Positions 40,768 through 50,365 of a stretch of 64,000 bases of DNA are shown in pieces. How positions within the stretch are numbered: position 1 is the first letter of the stretch; each line of letters begins with the position of its first letter. This DNA is from Magnetococcales bacterium (GTDB lineage Bacteria; Pseudomonadota; Magnetococcia; Magnetococcales; JADFYX01). The notes under the pieces were generated by a model. The model was not told where the DNA came from and searched no databases. It worked only from the letters and a program-made list of their open reading frames with translations. The position numbers and the translations under genes were made by a program. The DNA is taken from positions 1-64,000 of the forward strand of contig JADFZU010000008.1 in assembly GCA_015232365.1 (NCBI GenBank), read 5' to 3'.

Positions 40768-41649
40768 ATGGCCGATACTGACGGTAACATTGATTCTCAC
40801 GACTATTATCTAGACACCCCCCAAACCGACACCCCTCTGCCTCTTAAAGGGTGTAACTCACTAGACTGGGGCATGAAAAACCGCCTTGCCAATATTTTTG
40901 ACCCGAAAACCGGGCGAACAGTAATGCTGGCTGTAGATCATGGCTATTTTATGGGACCGACTACCGGCCTGGAGCGTATTGACATCACCATCAACCCCCT
41001 GCTCCCATATGCCAACACCCTAATGTGCACCAGGGGAATTCTCCGCTCCACCATACCGCCGGGATTCAATAAAGGTGTGGTTTTACGTGCCAGCGGCGGC
41101 CCTAGCATATTAAAAGAGCTATCTGACGAACGCATAGCTGTAGATATGGAGGATGCAATCCGTCTAAATGTAGCCGCTGTGGCTGTTCAGGTTTTTATCG
41201 GTGGTGAGTTTGAAACCCAATCTGTACACAATATGACCAGTCTGGTAGATGCAGGAAACCGTTATGGAATGCCGGTACTTGGAGTAACTGCGGTTGGCAA
41301 ACAGATGGTGCGGGATGCTAAATATATGCGTCTTGCTACAAGAATGTGTGCTGAGCTAGGCTGTACATATGTCAAAACCTACTATGTAGAGAAAGATTTC
41401 GATACCGTCGCTGCTGCCTGTCCGGTACCAATTGTTATAGCCGGCGGGAAAAAGCAGCCGGAGCTAGACGCTCTAACCATGGCCTACAACGCTATCCAAC
41501 AAGGAGCTGCTGGCGTGGACATGGGCCGGAACATTTTTCAGTCTGACGCTCCTGCCGCCATGATCCAGGCAGTCTTTCGTGTTGTTCATGAGAACATGCC
41601 GCCCAAAGAGGCTTTTGAATATTATGAGACCCTCAAAAATACCAAATAG
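40768..41649 (+). CDS. class I aldolase/LsrF-family protein
   Basis: [90 protein letters not shown]. Confidence 0.85.
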   Translation: MADTDGNIDSHDYYLDTPQTDTPLPLKGCNSLDWGMKNRLANIFDPKTGRTVMLAVDHGYFMGPTTGLERIDITINPLLPYANTLMCTRGILRSTIPPGFNKGVVLRASGGPSILKELSDERIAVDMEDAIRLNVAAVAVQVFIGGEFETQSVHNMTSLVDAGNRYGMPVLGVTAVGKQMVRDAKYMRLATRMCAELGCTYVKTYYVEKDFDTVAAACPVPIVIAGGKKQPELDALTMAYNAIQQGAAGVDMGRNIFQSDAPAAMIQAVFRVVHENMPPKEAFEYYETLKNTK

Positions 41650-41712
41650 TCTGCATCTTTTTCTCAAGCCGGACACTCTGGTATAAAACCTTTAAATTTC
41701 AACACAATAAAA

Positions 41713-41750
41713 ATATAGCCTGGATATCACAAAAAATATCCAGGCTATAT
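41713..41750. terminator. hairpin terminator candidate
   Basis: ATATAGCCTGGATAT-cacaaaaa-ATATCCAGGCTATAT, 15-bp perfect stem downstream of the LsrF-like gene. Confidence 0.8.
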
Positions 41751-42016
41751 TTGTGTGGCAATTAAACAACCACTACTGTATTATACTGTTTTTATAAAGA
41801 AAAACCCCGCCAAATTGCTAACTATCGATAAAAGAGTGTTGACTAAAATAACACATCTTTTTTAGATATAAATACTTCTAAAAACAGGTGCTTAAGCCCT
41901 GTTAAGCAAATCTTCTCCAACTTTATCTTTAAACCACCCCAAGCCACATACCGATAAATCTCTATATCCGGCGGAGAGACCGCGAGAAATACTGACGTAT
42001 CTAAGGAGATTTGCAA

Positions 42017-42766
42017 ATGAAGGGTTTAGTGATGAAGATCGGAGCACATGGAAGAAAAGTTCTGCTCATCGGACTGTTGACATCGGGACTAGCGGCTTGT
42101 GGAGGTCACAGAATTGACCCAACCCAAAGCCGGATGCCAACTTATGAAATGCCAACGGCGATTATTATGCAAACGCCAGCGGTTAGACTGCAAGGTTATG
42201 GTACAGGCGGAATGCCAATGGCAGCCGTACCCCAACCTCACTATGCACCAGCAGGTCATACGCAGATGAATAGAACAGCACAACCTGCTTTTGGAATACC
42301 AAACACCATGGTAGCTCCAAATAGCGGGTATGTTGCTGCTCCATCATCTGGCGACCCGCGCACAATGGTAAGATCAGATGGTGCAACTGTTGTCCAACAG
42401 CCACCGGTAACTGTAAATCGTCCATCAATAGTCATTCCTCAAGATCCGATCTGGGTTGGCAATCCGCCACGGCCTATTCCTCAGCCGCCAGTAGTAGTGG
42501 AACAACCACCTATTGTATATGACCAACCGAGTGTTGTTGTCCGTCCGCCACAAGTTGAGTTTACTCCACCAGCTCGCCCGGTAATGATGCCAAATCCGGT
42601 ACTTATGCCTGCTCCGCAGCAGAGCTACTATCCGCAAATGTCCCAATACCAGCGGCAGACACCAAGTGCAATGGCAGCACCAGTCAAACAACATAGAAGG
42701 TTGATGACCCCTGCGGCTGTAATGCCAAGCCAGCCAGGACCAGAGGACTATCTGCCACCTAAATAA
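42017..42766 (+). CDS. Pro/Met/Gln-rich lipoprotein of unknown function
   Basis: AAGGAG 8 nt before ATG at 42017; lipobox TSGLAACGG; low-complexity PQPPVVVEQPPIVYDQPSVVVRPPQVEFTPPARPVMMPNPVLMPAPQQSYYPQ. Confidence 0.75.
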   Translation: MKGLVMKIGAHGRKVLLIGLLTSGLAACGGHRIDPTQSRMPTYEMPTAIIMQTPAVRLQGYGTGGMPMAAVPQPHYAPAGHTQMNRTAQPAFGIPNTMVAPNSGYVAAPSSGDPRTMVRSDGATVVQQPPVTVNRPSIVIPQDPIWVGNPPRPIPQPPVVVEQPPIVYDQPSVVVRPPQVEFTPPARPVMMPNPVLMPAPQQSYYPQMSQYQRQTPSAMAAPVKQHRRLMTPAAVMPSQPGPEDYLPPK

Positions 42767-42828
42767 GCAGATTGGTTTGGAAGATAAGAGGATAGAGCTG
42801 TAATTACCGATTCATGAGCAAGGGATAA

Positions 42829-43212
42829 ATGAGAACAATGAAAATTTATAAGACAATTTTTTCTATCCTGGCATTGGTAGCCACCATCATCATTGGGGCA
42901 GCATCGGTTCAAGCAGATAGCAGAGACAAAAACCAGCTCCGGCCACCACAAAACCGGATGCTCATTTATACTCAAGCAACCCCTTATGCCCACCCAGTTG
43001 ATTACTGGTGGCATTTAGATCCTTCAACATCAGGATCATGGGACTATTTTTCACCTGTTCATAATGTTGAACAACCGATGCCGCTACACAAAGGCACAGT
43101 GTCAACTTATGGAACTCCGACACCAGGTGTCAGGGAAAAAGTAAAAAATGCTTTTTCCAAAACTGTGGTATTTATCAACCCGGTCGCACTTGTAACATCT
43201 CCTGCTTACTAA
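42829..43212 (+). CDS. small secreted protein of unknown function
   Basis: Signal peptide MKIYKTIFSILALVATIIIGAASVQAD; no recognised domain. Confidence 0.65.
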   Translation: MRTMKIYKTIFSILALVATIIIGAASVQADSRDKNQLRPPQNRMLIYTQATPYAHPVDYWWHLDPSTSGSWDYFSPVHNVEQPMPLHKGTVSTYGTPTPGVREKVKNAFSKTVVFINPVALVTSPAY

Positions 43213-43266
43213 AAGCAGGTTTAAAAATCAAAGCGACTATCAACACGAAGGAACAAGGGAGTAAAC

Positions 43267-43851
43267 ATGAAAACAATTGTTAGTAAACGTTTTAGAACGG
43301 CCATCCTGGCCAGCGCAGCCTTGATGGCTGCTACAGTTGTTACCCCTCAGCAAGCAAAAGCGGATGCCACTCTGGCAGCTGTTTTGGGTGGTAGCGCACT
43401 ACTAGGTTTGATTCTGCACGCAAATCAACCAATATTAGCTCCGCGTTTTCAAAGAGCTAACAGCATGTTGAGGCATCAAAGTTATGCTGCCCCAGCTCAG
43501 GTTGCCATGCCAGCATATCAACCCTACCCAAGCTATGCTCCAGTTGTATACGCATCTGTAGCTCCAGCTCCAATGCATCAGAATGCATATCGTGTAGTCC
43601 AACCTGTACGTTATCAGGTTACTGCACCATCTGCTTCTCCTATGCAGGGTGTTTACCACTCTAGTGCAAACATGAGTTACCCAATGCAGAGCCAGCCACA
43701 ACATCAATTGGCTGAAGATCCTATGCAGCAGGCTATGATGCAACAGATGCAGCAGCCAGCCCAAGCTCAGCAGATGTCATACCAGCAACCTGGCCAGTAC
43801 GGCATGGGTATGGCTCAACCTCAGTATGGAACAACTTATCCTCAGTACTAA
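43267..43851 (+). CDS. secreted Gln/Met/Tyr/Pro-rich protein of unknown function
   Basis: Signal peptide ILASAALMAATVVTPQQAKAD; DPMQQAMMQQMQQPAQAQQMSYQQPGQYGMGMAQPQYGTTYPQY. Confidence 0.72.
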   Translation: MKTIVSKRFRTAILASAALMAATVVTPQQAKADATLAAVLGGSALLGLILHANQPILAPRFQRANSMLRHQSYAAPAQVAMPAYQPYPSYAPVVYASVAPAPMHQNAYRVVQPVRYQVTAPSASPMQGVYHSSANMSYPMQSQPQHQLAEDPMQQAMMQQMQQPAQAQQMSYQQPGQYGMGMAQPQYGTTYPQY

Positions 43852-43901
43852 ATTTTGGTACTGAAAAAAGTACAATAGAGCGTACTTTTGATAGTTGGGT
43901 A

Positions 43902-43946
43902 AGTATAACAGACTTCCGGCAGATAATGCTGGGAGTCTGTTATACT
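43902..43946 (+). terminator. strong rho-independent terminator
   Basis: AGTATAACAGACT-(19 nt)-AGTCTGTTATACT followed by GGTTTTTTT. Confidence 0.85.
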
Positions 43947-44008
43947 GGTTTTTTTAAAATAGTCTGGTTAAACAAAATTTGATTTTTTGCTTTTGAAGGA
44001 TAATAATT

Positions 44009-44746
44009 ATGGACAGGCAGGACAACACACATCGTCACACAGCACCCATTATGGGAATACTGTTACTAGTGGCCATTATGTTGTTTTCGACCCTAAGCTA
44101 TGCTGGACCATTCGGCAAGACCGAAACAGTCTACCGGCCTCCAAGTATGCACTACTATTCTCCTGATAAAAATCCAGAGTATACATACCAATCTACCGGA
44201 AACTTTGCCAAACATCCGGTAGTTATGCCAAAAAACGTTCCTGTAATAAGCCAGAATGCCTACTATTACATGACCGCGCCACAAACTGATCAAATTAATA
44301 TACAGTCATACCCGCCACAGTCGGTAGGCGGAATTATGATGTCTACACCTCCTAGATACAGCACCCAGCAGACAATGAGGCCACATAATAGAGTTCCGAT
44401 GCAGCAGCAGATGGCTCCACAACAGCATCATGCTCCTAGAGCGGGCATTGCTCCACAGCAGTATCTTGCTCCAAGACAGCCCATGATGGGCCAAGCCAAC
44501 ACGGGGAATATGGCTACACAGTCATACTCTCTCCATGTCGGTAGTTACCTGGTCTACTCCAAGGCAGATGAACTTGAAGAAAAAGTCAAGGCATTGGGCC
44601 TGAAATCATATCGCAAAGAGGTTGCTGCTGAGGGAATACGCTATCTACAACTCCGAGTCGGCCCTTTCCGCACCAAAACAGAGATGAGGCAGGCTGCTGC
44701 CATTCTGAATGAAAATAAAATTAAAAATCGTATCGCTATCCGCTAA
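44009..44746 (+). CDS. secreted Gln/Met/Pro-rich protein with C-terminal SPOR-like domain
   Basis: N-terminal hydrophobic signal/anchor; MQQQMAPQQHHAPRAGIAPQQYLAPRQPMMGQ; SPOR-like YSLHVGSYLVYSKADELEEKVKALGLKSYRKEVAAEGIRYLQLRVGPFRTKTEMRQAAAILNENK. Confidence 0.8.
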   Translation: MDRQDNTHRHTAPIMGILLLVAIMLFSTLSYAGPFGKTETVYRPPSMHYYSPDKNPEYTYQSTGNFAKHPVVMPKNVPVISQNAYYYMTAPQTDQINIQSYPPQSVGGIMMSTPPRYSTQQTMRPHNRVPMQQQMAPQQHHAPRAGIAPQQYLAPRQPMMGQANTGNMATQSYSLHVGSYLVYSKADELEEKVKALGLKSYRKEVAAEGIRYLQLRVGPFRTKTEMRQAAAILNENKIKNRIAIR

Positions 44747-44942
44747 GAACAGAGGAAAAGCTGCGGAGTGTTCCTGATTTTTTTAATCTATTAAAAAACA
44801 TAAAACACTTTAATTACAGTGCTTTACCCCAAAACCCACTAAAAATGTTCCGACAAAATGATATAAGAGCAACAAGAATCTTTGCACTTTACACTTACAA
44901 CATGTAAATTATCGTTTTTTCGTTCAAATATAGAGGTTAAGA

Positions 44943-45230
44943 ATGACTAAAGCTGATATTGTTGATGTATTGTCCTCCAAACTGGAACATCCAAGAAAAG
45001 AGACCCAAGAGATTATCGAAACCATGTTTGAGATGATCAAATCCGAACTAGCAAAAGGTGAGAGCATTAAACTCCCTGGGTTTGGCAACTTTGTGGTTCG
45101 CAGCAAACGGTCACGGATTGGTCGCAATCCAAAAACCGGTGAAGAGATGGAGATTACCGCAAGACAGGTTTTAACTTTTAAACCTAGTACAATCCTGCGC
45201 AACCGGGTTCAGAACGGCAAAAAAAGCTAA
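44943..45230 (+). CDS. ihfA: HU/IHF family DNA-binding protein, IHF alpha-like
   Basis: MTKADIVDVLSSKL...ETMFEMIKSELAKGESIKLPGFGNFVVRSKRSRIGRNPKTGEEMEITARQVLTFKPSTILRNRV. Confidence 0.93.
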   Translation: MTKADIVDVLSSKLEHPRKETQEIIETMFEMIKSELAKGESIKLPGFGNFVVRSKRSRIGRNPKTGEEMEITARQVLTFKPSTILRNRVQNGKKS

Positions 45231-45301
45231 TAAATCCAGACCTATAAACCTAGATTATGCAGTTATCTAGATAGACATACCAAACAAAAAACATAAAACC
45301 A

Positions 45302-45327
45302 ACAATCCACGCTACGGCGTGGATTGT
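45302..45327. terminator. hairpin terminator with C(UACG)G loop
   Basis: ACAATCCACGC-TACG-GCGTGGATTGT then TTTTG; UNCG-type tetraloop. Confidence 0.85.
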
Positions 45328-45335
45328 TTTGTCTA

Positions 45336-45542
45336 TTACTTTTTACGAAAGATGCCACAACTCTGGCTCTGAGAATCAAAACGGATCACCACCTCCCCGG
45401 CTCTAATCTGCTCCTTTACCTGAGCAACTTTCTCTTGCAAAGAGACCTCCACCAGCCCATAATCTGTCCCTTCTTGGCTGACAAACTCCTCAATAATCCC
45501 CTCTAAAGCTTGATGGCTCAACTGATCTGCCGGTATATCCAT
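45336..45542 (-). CDS. YheU/UPF0270-family protein
   Basis: MDIPADQLSHQALEGIIEEFVSQEGTDYGLVEVSLQEKVAQVKEQIRAGEVVIRFDSQSQSCGI. Confidence 0.82.
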   Translation of the reverse strand: MDIPADQLSHQALEGIIEEFVSQEGTDYGLVEVSLQEKVAQVKEQIRAGEVVIRFDSQSQSCGIFRKK

Positions 45543-45749
45543 AATTTTTCAACCTGCTAAAAAAAGCTAAAATAAAAGACGATTTAATATTGCGTTAATC
45601 TACAGTTAACATCAAAAGCTCCAATCATCAACATAATCAACCTTGTTTTTACAATTACGATCCATTATCGTTACACAGTTTTATTATGCTAAATATCGCG
45701 GTTTGAGCTAGCTTAAGTCTATATATGTGTTTTTTGAGGTTGCTGTTCA

Positions 45750-46517
45750 ATGGACAAAACATCGATTGTGGGTAGTCCCAGCTCTGCCGTACCTGTAGAA
45801 GACAAGACGATTCCCATTTTTAATAATTTTAAAGTTTCCAACAATCTTGATATTCCTCACTACCTTGAGCAGACATATTGGTGGGCCTATATCCACCCGA
45901 CTGGAGTACGTTTTTTTGAGAGGCAGTGGCTGGTCAACCTTATTCTCTGGGGCAATTTTGCTAAACTCAGGGATAAAGCCATAGAAGAGATTGAAGTTGG
46001 CGATGATGGCAAGGTACTGCAAGTCGCCTGTGTATACGGTGACTTCACCCAGAAAGTCTCTGCTGTATTGCCAAAAAAAGCAACCTTAGATGTAGTTGAT
46101 GTCGCCCCGGTCCAACTCCACAATTTAGCAGCAAAACTACAAGGACAGGGAAATGTCAGCCTGTTTCACCAAGACTCTACCAATCTGACCTTTGAAGATA
46201 ACAGCTACGATAACGTCGTACTATTTTTTCTTCTCCATGAACAGCCAGCAGATGTCAGGCTGAAGACCATCAAAGAGGCCTTACGGGTTATACGTCCTGG
46301 TGGTAAGCTGATCTTTGTCGACTATCACCAGCCAGGTGCTGGCAACCCATTTCGATATATTATGACGCCAATACTGAAAATTTTGGAACCTTTCGCCATG
46401 GATATGTGGAAAAACGAGATTGTAGACTGGATTCCAGCTGATCTTCAGCTTGCAAAAGTTGAAAAAGAGACCTATTTCGGTGGTCTTTATCAGAAGGTTA
46501 TCATGATCAAGGAGTAG
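45750..46517 (+). CDS. rquA: rhodoquinone biosynthesis methyltransferase-like protein RquA
   Basis: IPHYLEQTYWWAYIHPTGVRFFERQWLVNLILWGNFAKLRDKAIEE...VLQVACVYGDFTQKV...LDVVDVAPVQLHNL...VVLFFLLHEQPADVR...LEPFAMDMW...KETYFGGLYQKV: pattern recalled as RquA-specific. Confidence 0.87.
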   Translation: MDKTSIVGSPSSAVPVEDKTIPIFNNFKVSNNLDIPHYLEQTYWWAYIHPTGVRFFERQWLVNLILWGNFAKLRDKAIEEIEVGDDGKVLQVACVYGDFTQKVSAVLPKKATLDVVDVAPVQLHNLAAKLQGQGNVSLFHQDSTNLTFEDNSYDNVVLFFLLHEQPADVRLKTIKEALRVIRPGGKLIFVDYHQPGAGNPFRYIMTPILKILEPFAMDMWKNEIVDWIPADLQLAKVEKETYFGGLYQKVIMIKE

Positions 46518-46526
46518 GAATCTTCC

Positions 46527-47477
46527 ATGTCCATTGTTCCAAGTGTTACCATTGGCGAAGAAATTGGTCGTTACGGATTTGGTGGCGGCCACCCATTCGG
46601 CCCACACCGTATGATGGATTTTTGGCAAGAGGCAAAAAAACAGGGTTTGGACTCACAAGTCAACATTTTAAACCCGGTTAAAGCGACTTCAGAAGAGATT
46701 GCTCGCTTTCACACCCCAGAATACATAGAGCTGGTTCAAAACAGGTCCATAACTGGAGAAGGCTACCTGGATGGAGGAGACACCCCTGCCGTTCCTGGTA
46801 TTTATGACTCGGCAGCTTATGTGGTTGGCTCTGCACTGGATGCCACCCATCGTATTATGTCCAAAAAGAGCAACCGGGTATTTATCCCTATTGCCGGGCT
46901 GCACCATGCCCGCCCCCACACTGCTGGTGGTTTCTGTGTATTCAACGATGCCGGGGTCGTCATAAATACCCTGAGAGAAGAGTATAATATCCAGCGTATT
47001 GCCTATATAGATATTGATGCACATCATGGTGATGGGGTTTTTTATGCGTTTGAGTCTGATCCCGACCTGATTTTTGTTGATACCCATCAAGATGGAAACA
47101 CCATCTATCCCGGCACTGGCCACGCTAACGAAACCGGCCTGGGAGCAGCCAAAGGGACAAAACTAAACATACCACTTCCTCCTGGAACCGATGATAGCAG
47201 CTATTTTCGCCTTCTACCAAAAATCACTGAATTTATCACCAACGCCGAACCAGAATTTATTATTATACAGTGTGGTGCTGACTCCATAGCTGGTGACCCT
47301 ATCACAGATATGCGCCTATCCCCCACCGTACACTACACGGTAACATCAAGAGTGATCCAGATAGCTGACCACTTGGGCCATGGCCGGGTTTTGGCAACTG
47401 GAGGTGGTGGTTACAACCCACACAATATTGGTGTTGGCTGGAGCAGTGTGGTAAAAGCTTTTATTGATTATCAGTAG
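46527..47477 (+). CDS. histone deacetylase/acetoin utilization (AcuC-like) family protein
   Basis: GGGHPFGPHRMMDF; GGFCVFNDAGVVINTLREEYNIQRIAYIDIDAHHGDGVFYAFESDPDLIFVDTHQDG; LATGGGGYNPHNIG. Confidence 0.92.
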   Translation: MSIVPSVTIGEEIGRYGFGGGHPFGPHRMMDFWQEAKKQGLDSQVNILNPVKATSEEIARFHTPEYIELVQNRSITGEGYLDGGDTPAVPGIYDSAAYVVGSALDATHRIMSKKSNRVFIPIAGLHHARPHTAGGFCVFNDAGVVINTLREEYNIQRIAYIDIDAHHGDGVFYAFESDPDLIFVDTHQDGNTIYPGTGHANETGLGAAKGTKLNIPLPPGTDDSSYFRLLPKITEFITNAEPEFIIIQCGADSIAGDPITDMRLSPTVHYTVTSRVIQIADHLGHGRVLATGGGGYNPHNIGVGWSSVVKAFIDYQ

Positions 47478-47517
47478 ACTTTAAGCAAATACTGCGTAAA
47501 CAACTGAAACTATACAC

Positions 47518-48354
47518 TTGAATAATGGAATAGAACCTTTGGATAATAACCACTTTCCTCCTGGCATGGTTATACTGGTCGGAGCAGGCCCTGGTGACCC
47601 AGATCTTCTGACTATCGGTGCATTGAAGATAATAAAAGCTGCTGAAGTGGTTGTTTATGACGCTCTGGTCTCACAAGAAATTGTCGACATGATCCCAGCC
47701 AAGGCAGAGAAAATTCTCGCGGGCAAACGTGGCGGTGGTCACTCAGTAAAGCAGGAAGATATTACCAGCCTTCTGGTTAAATTTGGCAAAGAGAACCGTA
47801 GGGTAGTCCGGCTAAAGGGTGGAGATCCTTTTGTATTTGGTCGTGGCGGAGAAGAGGCTTGCCGCTTGGCTGAGGAGAATATTCCCTTTAAAGTCGTCCC
47901 TGGCTTAACCTCGGGAATTGCCGGCCCGGCCTATGCCGGTATTCCGGTCACCCACCGAGAGGTTAATGCCAATTTTGCCTTTATTACCGGGCACGAATCA
48001 CTAAGCAATACCTCTGACAAGAACCCTGACGACGAGCACCCATCACGCATTGACTGGGAGGGAGTTGCCAGAACTTTTCCAGTGATTGTTCTCTATATGG
48101 CGATGCGCAATGTTGACTCAGTAAGAAAAAGAATGTTGGCTGCAGGTCGCTCTACCGACACCCCTGTAGCTCTGATTCGCTGGGCGACAACCCCAAGACA
48201 GCAGACCCTGGTTACCACACTTGGCAAGGTAAGCAAAGATATCAAAGCGGTGGGCATGCGCCCCCCTGCCATAATGATTATCGGTAATGTGGTAAACTAC
48301 CGTGATATTCTCAAGTGGTTCCCCGATGAGACCCTAATACCGCCGGAAGAGTGA
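47518..48354 (+). CDS. cobA: uroporphyrinogen-III C-methyltransferase
   Basis: VGAGPGDPDLLTIGALKIIKAAEVVVYDALVSQEIV; KRGGGHSVKQEDI; RLKGGDPFVFGRGGEEA; PGLTSGIAGPAYAGIPVTHRE. Confidence 0.96.
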   Translation: MNNGIEPLDNNHFPPGMVILVGAGPGDPDLLTIGALKIIKAAEVVVYDALVSQEIVDMIPAKAEKILAGKRGGGHSVKQEDITSLLVKFGKENRRVVRLKGGDPFVFGRGGEEACRLAEENIPFKVVPGLTSGIAGPAYAGIPVTHREVNANFAFITGHESLSNTSDKNPDDEHPSRIDWEGVARTFPVIVLYMAMRNVDSVRKRMLAAGRSTDTPVALIRWATTPRQQTLVTTLGKVSKDIKAVGMRPPAIMIIGNVVNYRDILKWFPDETLIPPEE

Positions 48355-48366
48355 TACCAGAATTTT

Positions 48367-49623
48367 CTAGGCCAGGCCTGTTGCCCTAATAAACTTTTTG
48401 GTACCGGCAGCTAAAGCACTTGCCAGAGCGTTTTGATGGGAGTCGTTACGCAGCAACCTCTCCTCACGCTTGTTGGTCAAAAAAGCCAGCTCTACCAAAA
48501 TAGAGGGCATATCAGGAGCCTTTAAAACTGCAAACCCAGCCTGTTTAACCTTTTTGAAATGGATATTCACCTGGGGAGTATCTTTCAACTCGCCCAACAG
48601 TTTTTTTCCATAGACCAAAGCCCGGTTTAGAGAGTCCCGCTGGGTAAGGTCCATCAAAATGCCCCGCACAGTAGGGTCGGCTACATGGCTTAGTTTTACT
48701 CCACCAATCAAGTCAGAGCTGTTCTCTCGCTGCTCCAACCGTCTGATAGCTTTGTCAGGAGATGGCTTACCACCCTCTGAGAGCATGTAGACAGATGTAC
48801 CTTTAGCAGATTGTAGCCTGAATGCGTTGGCGTGAAGACTGACAAAAAGATCAGCTTGATGATTCCTGGCTACCGATACCCGGTCACGTAGAGAGACAAA
48901 ATAGTCACCTTTACGGGTCAGTTCAGCTTTAAAACCATCCATACTATTTATTTTTCTGGCTAAACGTTTTGCAACCTGTAGGGCAACATCCTTCTCTTTT
49001 GTACCATTCAGCCCTACAGCACCGGGGTCAATTCCGCCGTGACCAGGATCTATAACAACAACAGCATCACGACTAGCGGTGCGGTCGTGGCTAACTGGCT
49101 GATCGCCTGGAGTTTTGGACTTTCCTTCGACACGAACCAGATCGACAACCAGTCTAGGCGGCTTTTCTCCGGAAGCTTTGAGAAAAAATGAGCGAGGCTT
49201 AATACCGGTTTTCAGTTCAAAAACTGTCCTTATTATGCCGGGACGGGGTATCCCTGACCGTACACGATTGACAATAGGGTCAGAAAAACCCATGGTAGCA
49301 GGATCAACACCGGCCACAGAGTCCATAAGGTCGACAACCAGACGGTTAGGATTGCGGAGTTGTAACAATTGATGCCGGGTGTTACGCTCTAAATCGAAGA
49401 CCAGACGGGTATGGTCGGGGGCAGTCCACATTCTGACATCGGTAATCCGGTTTAGGCGGGCTGCATGAGCAAAAGAAGGGGGCAGAACCATACTACCAAC
49501 TGACATGGCAGCGATCCCTTGCAACACCTGGCGACGCTGAAGCGGGCTTAATTTTGACTCTGTTTTCTTATCAAGTACCGATTTAAGATTGATCATGGTA
49601 TCCTGTTTCGTTGTTAAGAGCAT
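48367..49623 (-). CDS. amiC: N-acetylmuramoyl-L-alanine amidase (AmiC-type, AMIN + Amidase_3) with twin-arginine signal
   Basis: LSPLQRRQVLQGIAAMSVGSMVLPPSFAHA; AMIN-like VRMWTAPDHTRLVFDLERN; VVIDPGHGGIDPGAVGLNGTKEKDVALQVAKRL; FVSLHANAF; PSILVELAFLTNKREE. Confidence 0.95.
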   Translation of the reverse strand: MLLTTKQDTMINLKSVLDKKTESKLSPLQRRQVLQGIAAMSVGSMVLPPSFAHAARLNRITDVRMWTAPDHTRLVFDLERNTRHQLLQLRNPNRLVVDLMDSVAGVDPATMGFSDPIVNRVRSGIPRPGIIRTVFELKTGIKPRSFFLKASGEKPPRLVVDLVRVEGKSKTPGDQPVSHDRTASRDAVVVIDPGHGGIDPGAVGLNGTKEKDVALQVAKRLARKINSMDGFKAELTRKGDYFVSLRDRVSVARNHQADLFVSLHANAFRLQSAKGTSVYMLSEGGKPSPDKAIRRLEQRENSSDLIGGVKLSHVADPTVRGILMDLTQRDSLNRALVYGKKLLGELKDTPQVNIHFKKVKQAGFAVLKAPDMPSILVELAFLTNKREERLLRNDSHQNALASALAAGTKKFIRATGLA

Positions 49624-49642
49624 TAAAACACAATTTTTCTAA

Positions 49643-50365
49643 ATGGAGACAACAATGTCCACGGTGGACCAAGAAGAGATAACCAAGTTTGCCCAGATGG
49701 CTCACGAATGGTGGGAGCCTGAAGGCAAGTTCAAACCACTACACGAAATAAACCCAATCAGGATGGAGTACATTCAAACACATCTTGGTGGCTCACCATC
49801 AGCCGATCTCTCAGGTCTGAAACTGCTAGATATTGGTTGCGGTGGCGGCATTTTATCTGAAGCCCTGTCACAACAGGGAGCCAGTGTTGTTGCCATTGAC
49901 CGTTCCGATACCATCATCGGTACTGCTAAAGCCCACCAGATAATCAGCGGTTCAGACGTAGACTACAGAATGCAATCAGCAGGCCAACTTGGGAAAGAGC
50001 AGCCAGAAGGTTTTGATGCTGTAATGATAATGGAGGTATTAGAGCATGTACCAGACGTTCCTGGCTTTCTTGAAGAGTGCTCTCTTTTGGTTAAACCTGG
50101 GGGAAAACTCTTTTTTGCTACCCTGAACAAAACCTGGAAATCATGGCTTTATGCTATTGTAGGTGCAGAGTATATTTTAGGATGGCTGCCCCGTGGAACA
50201 CACGATTATAACAAATTTATCCGCCCATCTGATCTAAACCGTGACCTGCGAAATGCGGGTATCTCAATGCGTGATCTTGCAGGAATTAGTTACAATCCTG
50301 CAACTATGGAGTGGCGACAAAGCGACGACCCAAGCGTCAATTTCATGGGCTATGGAGAGAAGTAA
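49643..50365 (+). CDS. ubiG: ubiquinone biosynthesis O-methyltransferase UbiG
   Basis: KFAQMAHEWWEPEGKFKPLHEINPIRMEYI; LLDIGCGGGILSEALSQQGASVVAIDRS; KLFFATLNKTWKSWLYAIVGAEYILGWLPRGTHDYNKFIRPSDL. Confidence 0.97.
   Translation: METTMSTVDQEEITKFAQMAHEWWEPEGKFKPLHEINPIRMEYIQTHLGGSPSADLSGLKLLDIGCGGGILSEALSQQGASVVAIDRSDTIIGTAKAHQIISGSDVDYRMQSAGQLGKEQPEGFDAVMIMEVLEHVPDVPGFLEECSLLVKPGGKLFFATLNKTWKSWLYAIVGAEYILGWLPRGTHDYNKFIRPSDLNRDLRNAGISMRDLAGISYNPATMEWRQSDDPSVNFMGYGEK

Noticed and set aside
40768-41649. LsrF as evidence for AI-2 quorum-sensing uptake
   Set aside because: No lsrACDBK neighbours in the window; isolated LsrF-like aldolases occur outside AI-2 systems.
41961-42010. Possible riboswitch upstream of the Pro-rich lipoprotein (TCTCTATATCCGGCGGAGAGACCGCGAGA)
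   Set aside because: Only short weak complementarity; did not match any riboswitch consensus I know, including GEMM-I.
42829-43014. Divergent short ORF 42748-43014 on the minus strand as a toxin-antitoxin partner
   Set aside because: It is antisense to a credible signal-peptide gene and has no family motif.
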